Assembly: GCA_030748495.1 (NCBI GenBank)
Contig: JASMLX010000060.1
Location: 1 to 37,376 of the forward strand
Reading direction: 5' to 3'
Source: Candidatus Poribacteria bacterium
Lineage (GTDB): Bacteria; Poribacteria; WGA-4E; UBA9662
DNA: 37,376 nt
In this document: in pieces, positions 15,656 through 23,782 of the stretch
How positions within the stretch are numbered: position 1 is the first letter of the stretch
Layout: every line of letters begins with the position of its first letter
Translations under genes and position numbers: made by a program
The notes under the pieces: generated by a model
Databases searched by the model: none
The model's input: the letters and a program-made list of their open reading frames with translations, nothing else
What the model was told of the DNA's origin: nothing

Positions 15656-16447
15656 ATGCTTGACATTCAACCAACGTTAAACGATAAACAGGTATTCGAC
15701 TTTATCCACAACGGTTACATTATCCTGGAATCCGTTGTAGCAGAGGACTTCAACGCTGAATGTCTGATACTACCCCCCGGGCACTTGACCGACTTTATAC
15801 AAAGTAAGCCCTTCCGCCAAAACGTGCTGTTGCATCCAGAGGTGTCAGGAGTTGCCCGATCGTTATTAGGCGCAGACTTTACCGTACCGACTTCGGCGCA
15901 CAACCATCTCTTTGAGCATCCACACCGAGGTCAAACTTTGCATTCTGATGGATTGAGCGAACTCGGTTACGGCATTACCCACCTGCAGTGCTACTACTAT
16001 CCACAAGCAGTTGAAATTGAGGATGGGGCTACCATGATAGTCCCCGGCTCTCACCAACGGTTAGTCGACCGGGAAGCCATCGCCCATTACGGCAATATCT
16101 CTGGACAAATATCGATCACCGTTCCAGCCGGTACAGTGGCCATGACACACTACGGCATCTGGCATAAAGCCGGACCAAAAATCAACCACACACGGCGGAG
16201 TATGATTAAGTTTTCTTTTTTTCGCACACAACCACCCAAAAGGGATTGGGTACGAGAATCAGATGAACCTCCAACATACCAACATTCCGGTCGGCACCAC
16301 TATGTCACTGAAGTCGAGTCTTACCGGGACAGGCGAAGAGGTGAACATACCTGGAATTGGCTGTGCGGTCTGACAGAGTATCAAGAGGAATATCATCCAG
16401 CTCGTATGTTTATGAGCGGGATTCCGCTCAGTCAAATTCAACTCTAG
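15656..16447 (+). CDS. Phytanoyl-CoA dioxygenase family (PhyH) protein
   Basis: An Fe(II)/2-oxoglutarate-dependent oxygenase of the PhyH family. The start is ATG 15656 with AGGAG 10 bases before it, giving 263 residues. The iron site is visible: His96 and Asp98 in TLHSDGL, and distal His170 in GIWHKAG. Arg180 or Arg181 in HTRRSM is placed to hold 2-oxoglutarate, and ATMIVPGSHQ is the usual family block. The substrate cannot be inferred; bacterial PhyH proteins hydroxylate many small molecules. It is one of three PhyH proteins in the window and the most distant of the three by eye. Confidence 0.92.
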   Translation: MLDIQPTLNDKQVFDFIHNGYIILESVVAEDFNAECLILPPGHLTDFIQSKPFRQNVLLHPEVSGVARSLLGADFTVPTSAHNHLFEHPHRGQTLHSDGLSELGYGITHLQCYYYPQAVEIEDGATMIVPGSHQRLVDREAIAHYGNISGQISITVPAGTVAMTHYGIWHKAGPKINHTRRSMIKFSFFRTQPPKRDWVRESDEPPTYQHSGRHHYVTEVESYRDRRRGEHTWNWLCGLTEYQEEYHPARMFMSGIPLSQIQL

Positions 16448-16454
16448 GCCGTTG

Positions 16455-16675
16455 ATACTTTGTGGCCCTGACTACGATTACGCGGCAATCAAGGTTCTGT
16501 CCGTAACTGACAATTCAATTAGCTTGACTCTCACAATAGTTATTCCTGTCCAGACAACTGTTACGGCCACTGGCGAGGTCAAGCTAACAGGTGATGTCAA
16601 TTGAGATAATATAGCCAATATTTTTGACCTGATGATTATCGCAGGGCTGTTTGACGAGCCGGCGTGTCAGCGGTG
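16455..16675 (+). pseudogene. Remnant of a dockerin-bearing secreted protein
   Basis: Immediately after the PhyH stop, one frame reads DYDYAAIKVLSVTDNSISLT, then VQTTVTATGEVKLTGDVN, a TGA, and DNIANIFDLMIIAGLFDE before the final stop at about 16674. The last part matches the calcium-binding dockerin type I repeat (GDVNGDGxVNIxDLxxxA), with the stop replacing the second Gly codon. No N-terminal part or start is present. This is the tail of a once larger extracellular protein, apparently truncated by a rearrangement next to the PhyH gene. Confidence 0.55.
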
Positions 16676-16755
16676 ACCAATATCGGTAGAATTCTTAGCC
16701 TGGCGATACGACTTGGAAGGTTATTTCGTTCCAAGGCCAAAGGGAGGGTTTATTC

Positions 16756-16784
16756 TTGACTTTTAGTACGAAACGTATTATTAT
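16756..16784 (+). promoter_or_regulatory. padR promoter with embedded palindrome
   Basis: TTGACT (16756-16761), a 17-base spacer and TATTAT (16779-16784) form a near-consensus promoter. The spacer holds the palindrome TACGAAACGTA (16767-16777), a likely operator for autorepression by the PadR protein. Transcription would begin about 3 bases before the ATG at 16794, so the mRNA would be leaderless or nearly so. Confidence 0.6.
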
Positions 16785-16793
16785 ATAAGTATT

Positions 16794-17345
16794 ATGCCAG
16801 AAAGCACTATTCAGTCAGTACTCACTTTGGCAACTCTCGGATTAATATCTCAGAGGCCAATGACAGGCTATGATCTGCGGAAAGTTTTTACCACCACACC
16901 AATGTGGCACTTCAGTAGTAGTCCAGGGGCAATCTATCCTGCACTCCAGCGCTTGGAAAATTCTGGACTGATCAAAGGAATTGTTGAGGGACAAGACACA
17001 CTTCGGCCAAAACGAGTCTACACATTAACAAAAGACGGCCGGCAACTGTTGGAACAATGGTTGGAGCAGCCTGTCACCCAGGATGATGTTATACGGCGCA
17101 GGGACGATTTAGTGCTGCGTTTTACTTTTATGGGTAACATACTTGGGCGTGAAAAGACGTTGTCTTATCTTAAAGAACTCCTCATGCAGCTTAAAAGCTA
17201 TATTCCTTCTCTTCAAGAGCATCTGGATACCGCAAGAACAACGGAATCTCCATATGACGCATTTGCTATAGAGCATGGCATAGAGATGTATCAAGTATAC
17301 ATTCGGTGGGCAAAGCATGTCATTGACCGACTTGAGGAAAATTAA
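16794..17345 (+). CDS. PadR-family transcriptional regulator
   Basis: A 183-residue DNA-binding repressor of the PadR type. The N-terminal winged helix-turn-helix (residues 8-85) has the family pattern GLISQRPMTGYDLRKVF, SPGAIYPALQRLENSGLI and KRVYTLTKDGRQLLEQWL. A C-terminal helical dimerisation domain (about 95-183, Vir_act_alpha_C type) follows. PadR proteins usually sense phenolic or cationic compounds and control an adjacent transporter or enzyme, but neither neighbour here is an obvious target. There is no Shine-Dalgarno sequence, in keeping with the near-leaderless promoter. Confidence 0.93.
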   Translation: MPESTIQSVLTLATLGLISQRPMTGYDLRKVFTTTPMWHFSSSPGAIYPALQRLENSGLIKGIVEGQDTLRPKRVYTLTKDGRQLLEQWLEQPVTQDDVIRRRDDLVLRFTFMGNILGREKTLSYLKELLMQLKSYIPSLQEHLDTARTTESPYDAFAIEHGIEMYQVYIRWAKHVIDRLEEN

Positions 17346-17644
17346 CTACCTGACAAACCGTAACTTTACCTTCACCGATACTTATAAACTTAAGGTAAAT
17401 GAGTAATGAAAGTGACAATGTTAGTGGTACTGGTGCATTCCTTTTACTACTGTGGCAACTGTCGATCACCAAGACTGCTTTCAGCCTCGCCATTTAGTGG
17501 CTTGGACTGCTACGGTTCTTCTGGTTTTAGCCGTAGAGAACCGTCCGATAGTTCCAAGTGAACTTCCATTAGTTGTAGATCGCGCCTTTAGCTTCCCCGA
17601 GAACCTTTTTTGTTTACTTCTCCCAAAGACCCAGACGAGAGATC
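17346..17644. other. Gene-free stretch with an 8-base inverted repeat
   Basis: About 300 bases. ACGGTTCT and AGAACCGT near 17510-17545 form a perfect 8-base inverted repeat with a loop of about 17 bases. A 68-codon frame starting at 17452 looks like chance: no ribosome binding site and no family match. Confidence 0.35.
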
Positions 17645-18325
17645 ATGTTCATGCATAGACTAAAACACGATGTTCTAGCTTTTCTATTACTTCTGCTACT
17701 TCTGCCTGCTCTGGTGCGTTCACAGGTAGATCGTTCGACCGGCAATCGGTTAAAGATGACTGACTCTGATCAGGCCTTTTATAAAGTTATTGTCGACTGC
17801 AGTCTGTTTCGACCATTAGGCTGGCGACCGCCGGATACCAGGCCGAAATACCAGTTAATGGCCACTAAGATTCCGGCGCAAGGTCCGGCTAAAGCTATGA
17901 TCAAAGAGAGCCGTTCCAGCCAAATTTATTATCTTGGTGTTGGTGACAAACTTCAGTTGACTAAAGTAGAGAAAATTGAAACCAACCAAGTGAGCCTTAG
18001 TCTTGAAGGAAAACTGATTGCTCTTAAATTGAATAACCTCCAGTTTTTGAGTACCGGTGGAGAAAAGCGGGGTAGGGACGAGAAGACTGAGGAAGGGGCC
18101 AAATATCGTAGTGGAAAAGAACGGCGACGTGGGAATGACAAGAACAGAGGGAAATCGGGAGAGATTACACCGGCTGAAGCAAAGGAGATAAGCCGTAGAT
18201 GGGAAAATGCTTCTGCTAAAGAGAAGGGCGAAATGATCCGCCAATTTCGCCAACTTGACCGTGGGGAACAGAAAAGAATTATGCGGGCTTTTCCTTCCGT
18301 TGATTTTTCTCAGTTCTTCAAATAA
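17645..18325 (+). CDS. Secreted protein with GspC/PilP-like homology region
   Basis: A 226-residue protein with a Leu-rich signal peptide or anchor (residues 9-26). Residues about 43-137 resemble the HR domain of type II secretion GspC and the pilus protein PilP: DCSLFRPLGW, then YQLMATKIPAQG, KAMIKESRSSQIYYLGVGD, and the closing VSLSLEGKLIALKL. A strongly basic, charged linker (about 139-180) and a helical tail (EISRRWENASAKEKGEMIRQ) follow. No other type II secretion or pilus gene is in the window, so a secretion role is only a hypothesis. ATG 17645 is used; ATG 17651 is equally possible. Confidence 0.75.
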   Translation: MFMHRLKHDVLAFLLLLLLLPALVRSQVDRSTGNRLKMTDSDQAFYKVIVDCSLFRPLGWRPPDTRPKYQLMATKIPAQGPAKAMIKESRSSQIYYLGVGDKLQLTKVEKIETNQVSLSLEGKLIALKLNNLQFLSTGGEKRGRDEKTEEGAKYRSGKERRRGNDKNRGKSGEITPAEAKEISRRWENASAKEKGEMIRQFRQLDRGEQKRIMRAFPSVDFSQFFK

Positions 18326-18547
18326 TCAAAAGGATAACCCCAACGTATAATGAACATATCTCAACCTATAATTTTAGCTGGCTGTCAATGCGTAAGTACT
18401 ATACTTGAATTTAGGACAAGAGATAAAAGGGATGTCATTAAAAACTGATTTAGACCGTGAGCAGAGACTGCAAACTCAAAATAGAGAAGAGTGGAAGCCG
18501 TCTAATGAATCGATCAACTACTGATTGAGCAAGCCCAAGCTGGATAC

Positions 18548-19081
18548 TTGGAAGCCTTTGGCCTACTGGTTCAAAAATACCAGCGCAAGGTCTATGAGAT
18601 CGCTTATAGCTTTACTCGACATGTCGATGAGGCTGAAGATCTCTCCCAAGAAATTTTTCTTAAAGCCTATTCCGGCTTATCTCAATTCCGCAGTTCGTCA
18701 ACGTTTTATACCTGGTTATACCGGATCTCTCATAACGCTGGTATCGACTATGTACGAAGCCAAAGGAGTCGGTCGGAATACGTATTTTTCGATGATTTTC
18801 CCCGTGACGATTCTCTGCTCCACCCACGGTTGAGTGACAACCAAATATACAGTCAAGCCGAAGTCAGTGAAATAACGGACCGTATCAATCAGGCGGTTGC
18901 AAAACTGTCGTTCCGACAACAGCAGGTATTTGCCCTTCGCTATTATCAACATCTACCGCTGTCTAGAATCGCTGAGATGCTGAAGATACGGATAGGCAGT
19001 GTCAAAGCCCACTTGTTCAAAGCCATTCGTAACTTGCAGCAATCTCTGGCTAGCTATATGCACATTCATCTGAATACCTGA
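18548..19081 (+). CDS. ECF-type RNA polymerase sigma factor
   Basis: A sigma-70 family extracytoplasmic-function factor. Region 2 is clear (YEIAYSFTRHVDEAEDLSQE, then IFLKAYSGLSQFR and WLYRISHNAGIDYVRSQ), as is region 4 (LSFRQQQVFALRYYQHLPLS, RIAEMLKIRIGSVKAHLFKA). The annotated TTG start gives 177 residues but cuts off the true N-terminus. Conserved sequence (DQLLIEQAQAGY) continues upstream to about 18512 without an in-frame ATG. The best ATG, 18505, with GGAAG 8 bases upstream, is one frame off, so a frameshift or an odd start is involved. It ends 22 bases before the permease gene at 19104, and they probably form one operon. No anti-sigma gene is seen. Confidence 0.88.
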   Translation: MEAFGLLVQKYQRKVYEIAYSFTRHVDEAEDLSQEIFLKAYSGLSQFRSSSTFYTWLYRISHNAGIDYVRSQRSRSEYVFFDDFPRDDSLLHPRLSDNQIYSQAEVSEITDRINQAVAKLSFRQQQVFALRYYQHLPLSRIAEMLKIRIGSVKAHLFKAIRNLQQSLASYMHIHLNT

Positions 19082-19103
19082 TGATGAGACATATGCAGAA
19101 CCG

Positions 19104-20417
19104 ATGAAATTTGTTGCTAACTTACCGATGGCTCTGGAGGCCCTTAATCGGAACAAGTTCCGCTCCTTGCTGACCACATTGGGAATTGTGATTGGAATTG
19201 GCGCCGTTGTTTTCACCGTCTCCCTCGGTGGAAGCATTAGCACTTTCGTCTCCCATGAACTGGATCGTTTCGTTGGCGCAACCATATTTTCAATAGAACG
19301 ACCTAGCCACGTCCGGCATGAATCGGGCAATCGCTGGATGGAAAATCCATTCCAGGGCAACTTATGGTTGGATGAGATGGACGCAATTGTGCAAAATTGC
19401 CCTTCGATTAGGAGTGCGTCTGGTCTGTTATTTTCATTCGGCATAAGGATGTCTCACCAGGGAAGGTCTCGCGGTGGTGGTATTCTCGGAACAACCCCTT
19501 CGTTGCATCAAGTCTGGAATTGGGAACCAGTATCTGGACGGTTTATTAACCCTGATGATATGGATCAGGCAACCAGAGTCTGTGTCTTAGGTAAAGATGC
19601 AAGTCGCCATCTGTTTGGCAATTCGAATCCAATTGGGAAAGAGGTCCAGGTTTCATTTGAAGACGCAGGAACAGCAGAATGGTTAGGAGCAGCTTCTGCC
19701 CCCTTAAAAATACGGTTTACGGTGGTCGGTATACTGGAAGAGAAAGGTACTGCCTATACCAAGCAGATGGGTTGGTTAGTTGATGAACTTGTTTTAATTC
19801 CAGCGACAACATTAGCCGTTTATTTTGGCAAAAGATTCTTTCAGAATTTAATGCTGATGGCACACGCTCATGAGATCAGCCAAGTGCCGCAAGCAGAAGC
19901 GGAAGCTAAACTTATGTTACGGCGCCTGTTTGGCGACCAAAACCTGCGCTATTTCAAAGTTCATAGTGCTGTACGGGAGCAGGGTAAGATAGATACGGTC
20001 AGCCGGATCATTCAACTAGTGTTGGGTTTTGCCGCCAGTATTTCTCTGTTTGTCGGTGGTATTGGCACCATGAATATCATGCTGGTTTCAGTCACCCAGA
20101 GAACGCCTGAGTTTGGGTTGCGCAAAGCTGTCGGTGCTACATCCAACGACATCCGCTTTCAGCTATTACTGGAATCGATATCGCTGTGTATTATTGGCGG
20201 TATTATCGGTACGATGTTGGCCGGTGCAATTTCTCTAGTATCCAGTTGGGCTATCAGTACCTTTCTAGTCAAGGACGGCTCTTGGCCCTTTGCCATCTCT
20301 TTCCAGTCGGCTCTAGCAGCCTTCTTGGTATCTACGGTTGTTGGCCTCTGTTCCGGTCTCTATCCAGCCCACAAAGCCGCTGGCCTACAACCTACCGAGG
20401 CCATGCGGTTTGAGTAA
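19104..20417 (+). CDS. MacB-like ABC transporter permease, first of pair
   Basis: A 437-residue membrane protein with the MacB_PCD periplasmic core and FtsX-type permease domain. There is one N-terminal transmembrane helix (TTLGIVIGIGAVVFTVSLGG, about 23-42), a large periplasmic domain (about 45-305) and three C-terminal helices starting at IIQLVLGFAASISLFVGGIG. The family signature GTMNIMLVSVTQRTPEFGLR is present. It lacks the ATPase domain of full MacB, so it must pair with a separate ATPase that is not encoded here. MacB-type systems move lipoproteins, peptides or drugs outward or work by mechanotransmission. The end, AAGLQPTEAMRFE, is typical. Confidence 0.93.
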   Translation: MKFVANLPMALEALNRNKFRSLLTTLGIVIGIGAVVFTVSLGGSISTFVSHELDRFVGATIFSIERPSHVRHESGNRWMENPFQGNLWLDEMDAIVQNCPSIRSASGLLFSFGIRMSHQGRSRGGGILGTTPSLHQVWNWEPVSGRFINPDDMDQATRVCVLGKDASRHLFGNSNPIGKEVQVSFEDAGTAEWLGAASAPLKIRFTVVGILEEKGTAYTKQMGWLVDELVLIPATTLAVYFGKRFFQNLMLMAHAHEISQVPQAEAEAKLMLRRLFGDQNLRYFKVHSAVREQGKIDTVSRIIQLVLGFAASISLFVGGIGTMNIMLVSVTQRTPEFGLRKAVGATSNDIRFQLLLESISLCIIGGIIGTMLAGAISLVSSWAISTFLVKDGSWPFAISFQSALAAFLVSTVVGLCSGLYPAHKAAGLQPTEAMRFE

Positions 20418-20438
20418 CAAAGGCGAGATTCGAGATTA

Positions 20439-21746
20439 ATGTTAGGTGAAAACATCCTGATCTGTTGGCGGATTTTAAGCGCCAATAAATTTCGGACCTT
20501 CCTAACAGTTCTAGGTGTGACGGCCGGCGTGGCCGGCGTGGTCTTAATTATGTCTCTAGCCGCCGGAGGCAAACAGTTGCTGGATGTTGAAATGAATCAA
20601 GCTGGTAGTACTTTTGACCTCCGTTGGTCGGAATGGATTCAAGATGCGGAGAGCGGCAAATGGCACCATAATACCAGTAACAAATACTTTACCATAGCGG
20701 ACATGGACTTTATCCAAAATCGATGTCCATCGGTTAGGACGGCTGTTCCGGCCGAAACCTGGGGAAATGAGAGTCTGCGTGTCGGCGGAAAGCAGAAATA
20801 TGCTCAGATTGGGTTGGCCTCAGCTGAAACGGGTTTGGTGCAGAACTTATCCACACAATATGGTCGGTTTTTGTCCAACACCGATGTCGATTTCCTGGAT
20901 AAAGTTTGTGTCGTCGGTAGCGAAATAATGAAAGACCTGTTTGACGGATTCAACCCCATTGGCTGGGAACTAAAGATCTTCGGTAATCGTTATACCATTG
21001 TTGGTGTAATGGAAAAACAGGGAGGTGGTGTGGGATTAAGCGGCAACCGGGATAATGTTGTCTATATCCCTCACGCCACGGCCAAACAATATCACCAGGG
21101 CTCAAAACGATCAAAACGGATCGACGCTATTTTGGTGCAGGCCCAAACACCAGCGCACCTGGACCAGGCCATCAAAGAGATCAAAACGGTTATCCGCTGG
21201 CGATATGGAGAAGAACAATTTTATCAAATTTCATCCGTCCAGGAACAGATCAATTTATTTAAACAAGTTCTTAGTATCATCGAGTTATTTGTGCTGGCCG
21301 TATCATCAATCGCACTGATTGTGGGTGGAATTGGCATTTTGAACATTATGATGGTTTCGGTATACGAACGTGTACCTGAGATTGGTCTGCGTAAGGCTTT
21401 GGGAGCCAAGGGCTATCAAATTCGGTTGCAGTTCCTGACCGAATCGGTCATGATCTGCCTACTGGGTAGCGGGTTGGGGCTGATGATTGGAGCCGGTGCT
21501 GGTCAGGCGGCATCTTGGGGGGCTGGTTACTTAATGACAGGTGGAGACGGAGGTGATCAAGGCGGTGGTTGGGGAGGCCGTGAAGTTTTAGCTGGTGGAT
21601 TAGACTTTGAATGGCCTTCGGTAATTACTTTAGAGTCGATGCTGATCGCAGTGTTGGCAGGGGTAATCGTCGGCGTTGTGTTTGGCTACTACCCTGCTAG
21701 TCAGGCGGCGAAAATGTCACCGATTGAAGCCTTGCGGAATAAGTAA
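20439..21746 (+). CDS. MacB-like ABC transporter permease, second of pair
   Basis: A 435-residue permease of the same family as the preceding one, 21 bases downstream. The N-terminal helix (FLTVLGVTAGVAGVVLIMSL, about 20-39), MacB_PCD domain and three C-terminal helices are present, with GILNIMMVSVYERVPEIGLR as signature and SQAAKMSPIEALRNK at the end. Between the last two membrane helices is an unusual Gly-rich loop (MTGGDGGDQGGGWGGREVLA) absent from the partner. The two probably form a heterodimer. The ATPase and any MacA-like adaptor are missing from this locus. Confidence 0.93.
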   Translation: MLGENILICWRILSANKFRTFLTVLGVTAGVAGVVLIMSLAAGGKQLLDVEMNQAGSTFDLRWSEWIQDAESGKWHHNTSNKYFTIADMDFIQNRCPSVRTAVPAETWGNESLRVGGKQKYAQIGLASAETGLVQNLSTQYGRFLSNTDVDFLDKVCVVGSEIMKDLFDGFNPIGWELKIFGNRYTIVGVMEKQGGGVGLSGNRDNVVYIPHATAKQYHQGSKRSKRIDAILVQAQTPAHLDQAIKEIKTVIRWRYGEEQFYQISSVQEQINLFKQVLSIIELFVLAVSSIALIVGGIGILNIMMVSVYERVPEIGLRKALGAKGYQIRLQFLTESVMICLLGSGLGLMIGAGAGQAASWGAGYLMTGGDGGDQGGGWGGREVLAGGLDFEWPSVITLESMLIAVLAGVIVGVVFGYYPASQAAKMSPIEALRNK

Positions 21747-21967
21747 TACGATGCTTTGAAGACCGCAAGTGAAATATAGGCTCAATGAACTGCCATTAAC
21801 TAGCGGTTAATATACCAAAGGTAAATTGCCCCAAAACGCTCCTGTCTGATCTGCCAGGTGCTAAGAAGCCCAATTCTGGGATGGTTAAACTCTTGTGGTT
21901 ATGGGTCTGCAATAAACAACGTTGCCATCAAATAGACCTATTTTACACTTATTTCACTAAGATCAAA

Positions 21968-22342
21968 CTAGGACCGCCAGACCGTCTTCTCTGAAGTCTG
22001 GCTGTACTGATTATAGGCATCGAGATAATCTTTACGGAGCGGACTAAAGATGTCCAATACCTTGACCGGGCCTTCGATCACCAGGCCAGAATGGACCAGA
22101 TTCTTTGGAATCAGAAACGCGTCTCCGGCGCCGACTACCCGCTCCTCCTCGGCAATCCGAAACCGTAGTTTACCTGACAGTATCAATCCAGCTTGTTCGT
22201 GTGGGTGACTGTGTTCCGGGATCACACAATCCTGTTCCAGTTCCAAAAAAGAGAGCATAATGTTTTCACCCGCCACAATACCGCTCACGGCTTGTGGGAA
22301 CAGTTCGATTTGTTTCAGTTGATCGGTCGAAATAAACGGCAT
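21968..22342 (-). CDS. Cupin-domain protein
   Basis: A 124-residue single-domain cupin of unknown activity. Cupin motif 1 is PEHSHPHEQAGLILSGKLRF (41-60), with the metal ligands His43, His45 and Glu49 (or His47), and motif 2 is GDAFLIPKNLVHSGLV with His86. Such small cupins act as isomerases, dioxygenases or sensors. TTGGAG lies 7 bases before the ATG, and the gene follows the NRDE gene by 18 bases in the same direction, so they are likely co-transcribed. The ligand cannot be inferred. Confidence 0.9.
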   Translation of the reverse strand: MPFISTDQLKQIELFPQAVSGIVAGENIMLSFLELEQDCVIPEHSHPHEQAGLILSGKLRFRIAEEERVVGAGDAFLIPKNLVHSGLVIEGPVKVLDIFSPLRKDYLDAYNQYSQTSEKTVWRS

Positions 22343-22360
22343 CTATAACTCCAATTTGAT

Positions 22361-23107
22361 TTAGGCTAAACTGAGTTGAAATTGAAAATTAACATCTGAA
22401 TAATTGAGGCCTGTTGATAAATCTTCCGAATCGTAGGTTCGTTCCAGAAACAGAACCCGACCCGTCTGCTCGACTAAAATTAACGTAGTGGACCGAGTAC
22501 CGTAATGGTCGGAGGTAATAAAAAGCGCCTCTTCCGGTACCTGCCCATACTGTTGCATCATTTCCAATAGCAGATTTACTTTAATCACATCGTCACGAAT
22601 CAAGGTTTTTAACTGTTGTTTACCCTTGACCACTTTCTCCCAATCGGCATCGATCAGATGGTTACTCACCCCATAAATACCAGAGGGCAGAGTGGAGATC
22701 TGTTGATTGTAGTTGGTTAGGTAAGTTAGACTCGACTGTGACGAACCGACTTCGCCCAACAGTAGATTAAATCCATTATAGCAGTGATTCTCGGCTTGTT
22801 GTCGCTTGGCATACAGGTCAATTGGAGTGGTGGAGGTCAAGAAATCGGCGACCAGCTCACCTCGTGATTTCACTACTGGATGATCTGTCTTGAGATGGCG
22901 AAAATTAGAAACTGCCGCCCAACGGCCACTTTTGGTAATACCCAGCCAAGTACCGTTGGCAACCAGGTCTCGACCAGCCAGCAGATCAGGTGCATTCGGC
23001 CAAAAACAGGCAGGCATGGTTGGCCTGGCATATACTTCGTCCCGGTTAGCGAGCAAAATCAACGGATAACGAGGATGTACCCGGTGAGCAAATAGGATCA
23101 AACACAC
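22361..23107 (-). CDS. NRDE (TANGO2) family protein
   Basis: A 248-residue member of the NRDE/TANGO2 family, named for the motif NRDE (residues 21-24 here). The initial MCLILFAHR, with Cys2 exposed after Met removal, is the family hallmark and suggests an N-terminal-nucleophile fold. Other blocks are PDLLAGRDLVANGTWLGI, the GVSNHLIDADWEKV region and YGTRSTTLILV. The start is GTG, fixed by the Cys2 position; no ribosome binding site is seen. In eukaryotes TANGO2 is linked to Golgi, haem and coenzyme A biology, but the bacterial role is unsettled. It pairs with the cupin gene downstream. Confidence 0.93.
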   Translation of the reverse strand: MCLILFAHRVHPRYPLILLANRDEVYARPTMPACFWPNAPDLLAGRDLVANGTWLGITKSGRWAAVSNFRHLKTDHPVVKSRGELVADFLTSTTPIDLYAKRQQAENHCYNGFNLLLGEVGSSQSSLTYLTNYNQQISTLPSGIYGVSNHLIDADWEKVVKGKQQLKTLIRDDVIKVNLLLEMMQQYGQVPEEALFITSDHYGTRSTTLILVEQTGRVLFLERTYDSEDLSTGLNYSDVNFQFQLSLA

Positions 23108-23369
23108 GGTGCTGTTATTTTAATAATCATCGGGTTGGAGAGTCTAATGCTATTATTCAGTATCAATTATAGTCCGTGGCAACTATTTTTGCTATACTGT
23201 TAAACGCAAGAAATCCGGCGCAAAATTCAAGAGGCGTTCAGCCACAAATAAGTATGAAGTTCAAATTCTTGCATTCTTGCGGTGACAGAGGCTACCGAGG
23301 AAAGAATTAACTAACCTGCGGGGGAGCTATTTGATAGTGATACTGGATATTTAACCCTCCTAATTAGGC
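23108..23369. other. Intergenic region
   Basis: About 260 bases between the start of the NRDE gene and the end of the gene remnant at 23370-23605. No gene, RNA or clear promoter is recognised. Confidence 0.3.
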
Positions 23370-23605
23370 TCATTCAGTAATTTGCAGTGTATTAAAGAAT
23401 TCGTTACCTTTCTTATCTCGTAAAGAGATTAAACCCGCACCTTCACTGTCTTCACCCAGATAAGCCACTTCCATTCCCTGTTCGTTAATACAGAATACAG
23501 CACCGCCATAGTCGGTTATCTGGTGGGACAAAGTCTTATTATCTGAGGTTAAATTTAGTATAGATTGAGCATTTGTTTTGTGAAACCAGTTAGATTGAAG
23601 GCTGT
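23370..23605 (-). pseudogene. C-terminal remnant of an unidentified gene
   Basis: A minus-strand frame without a proper start runs about 77 codons to TGA at 23370-23372. It reads QSNWFHKTNAQSILNL, then ITDYGGAVFCINEQGMEVAY, LGEDSEGAGLISLRDKKGNE and FFNTLQITE. The GGAVxxxNxxGxExAYLGxDxxGxGxIxLxDxxGxE rhythm is that of a beta-repeat protein in which each strand ends at Gly. An in-frame stop lies directly upstream. It looks like the surviving tail of a larger protein. The 180 bases above it (23606-23782) hold no gene. Confidence 0.45.
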
Positions 23606-23782
23606 AACAATATTATTCGACTAAGATGAGGAAGATTTGTCAGAAAGACATCTTCTGTTTCCAAGAAATGGAAACATCATTTTGAAGTCATGAAGTGGTT
23701 GATCGGAGAATATAATTTGGACAGGAAATCAGCTATGATTTAGCACTACCGAAATTTTTACCGAAATATGTTCACGATTTAA

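Noticed and set aside
17452..17658. 68-codon plus-strand frame before the GspC-like gene
   Set aside because: No ribosome binding site and no recognisable protein pattern; it overlaps the start of the real gene.
23176..23195. TGGCAACTATTTTTGC as a sigma-54 -24/-12 promoter
   Set aside because: The GG-GC spacing is 11 instead of 10 bases and no plus-strand gene follows.
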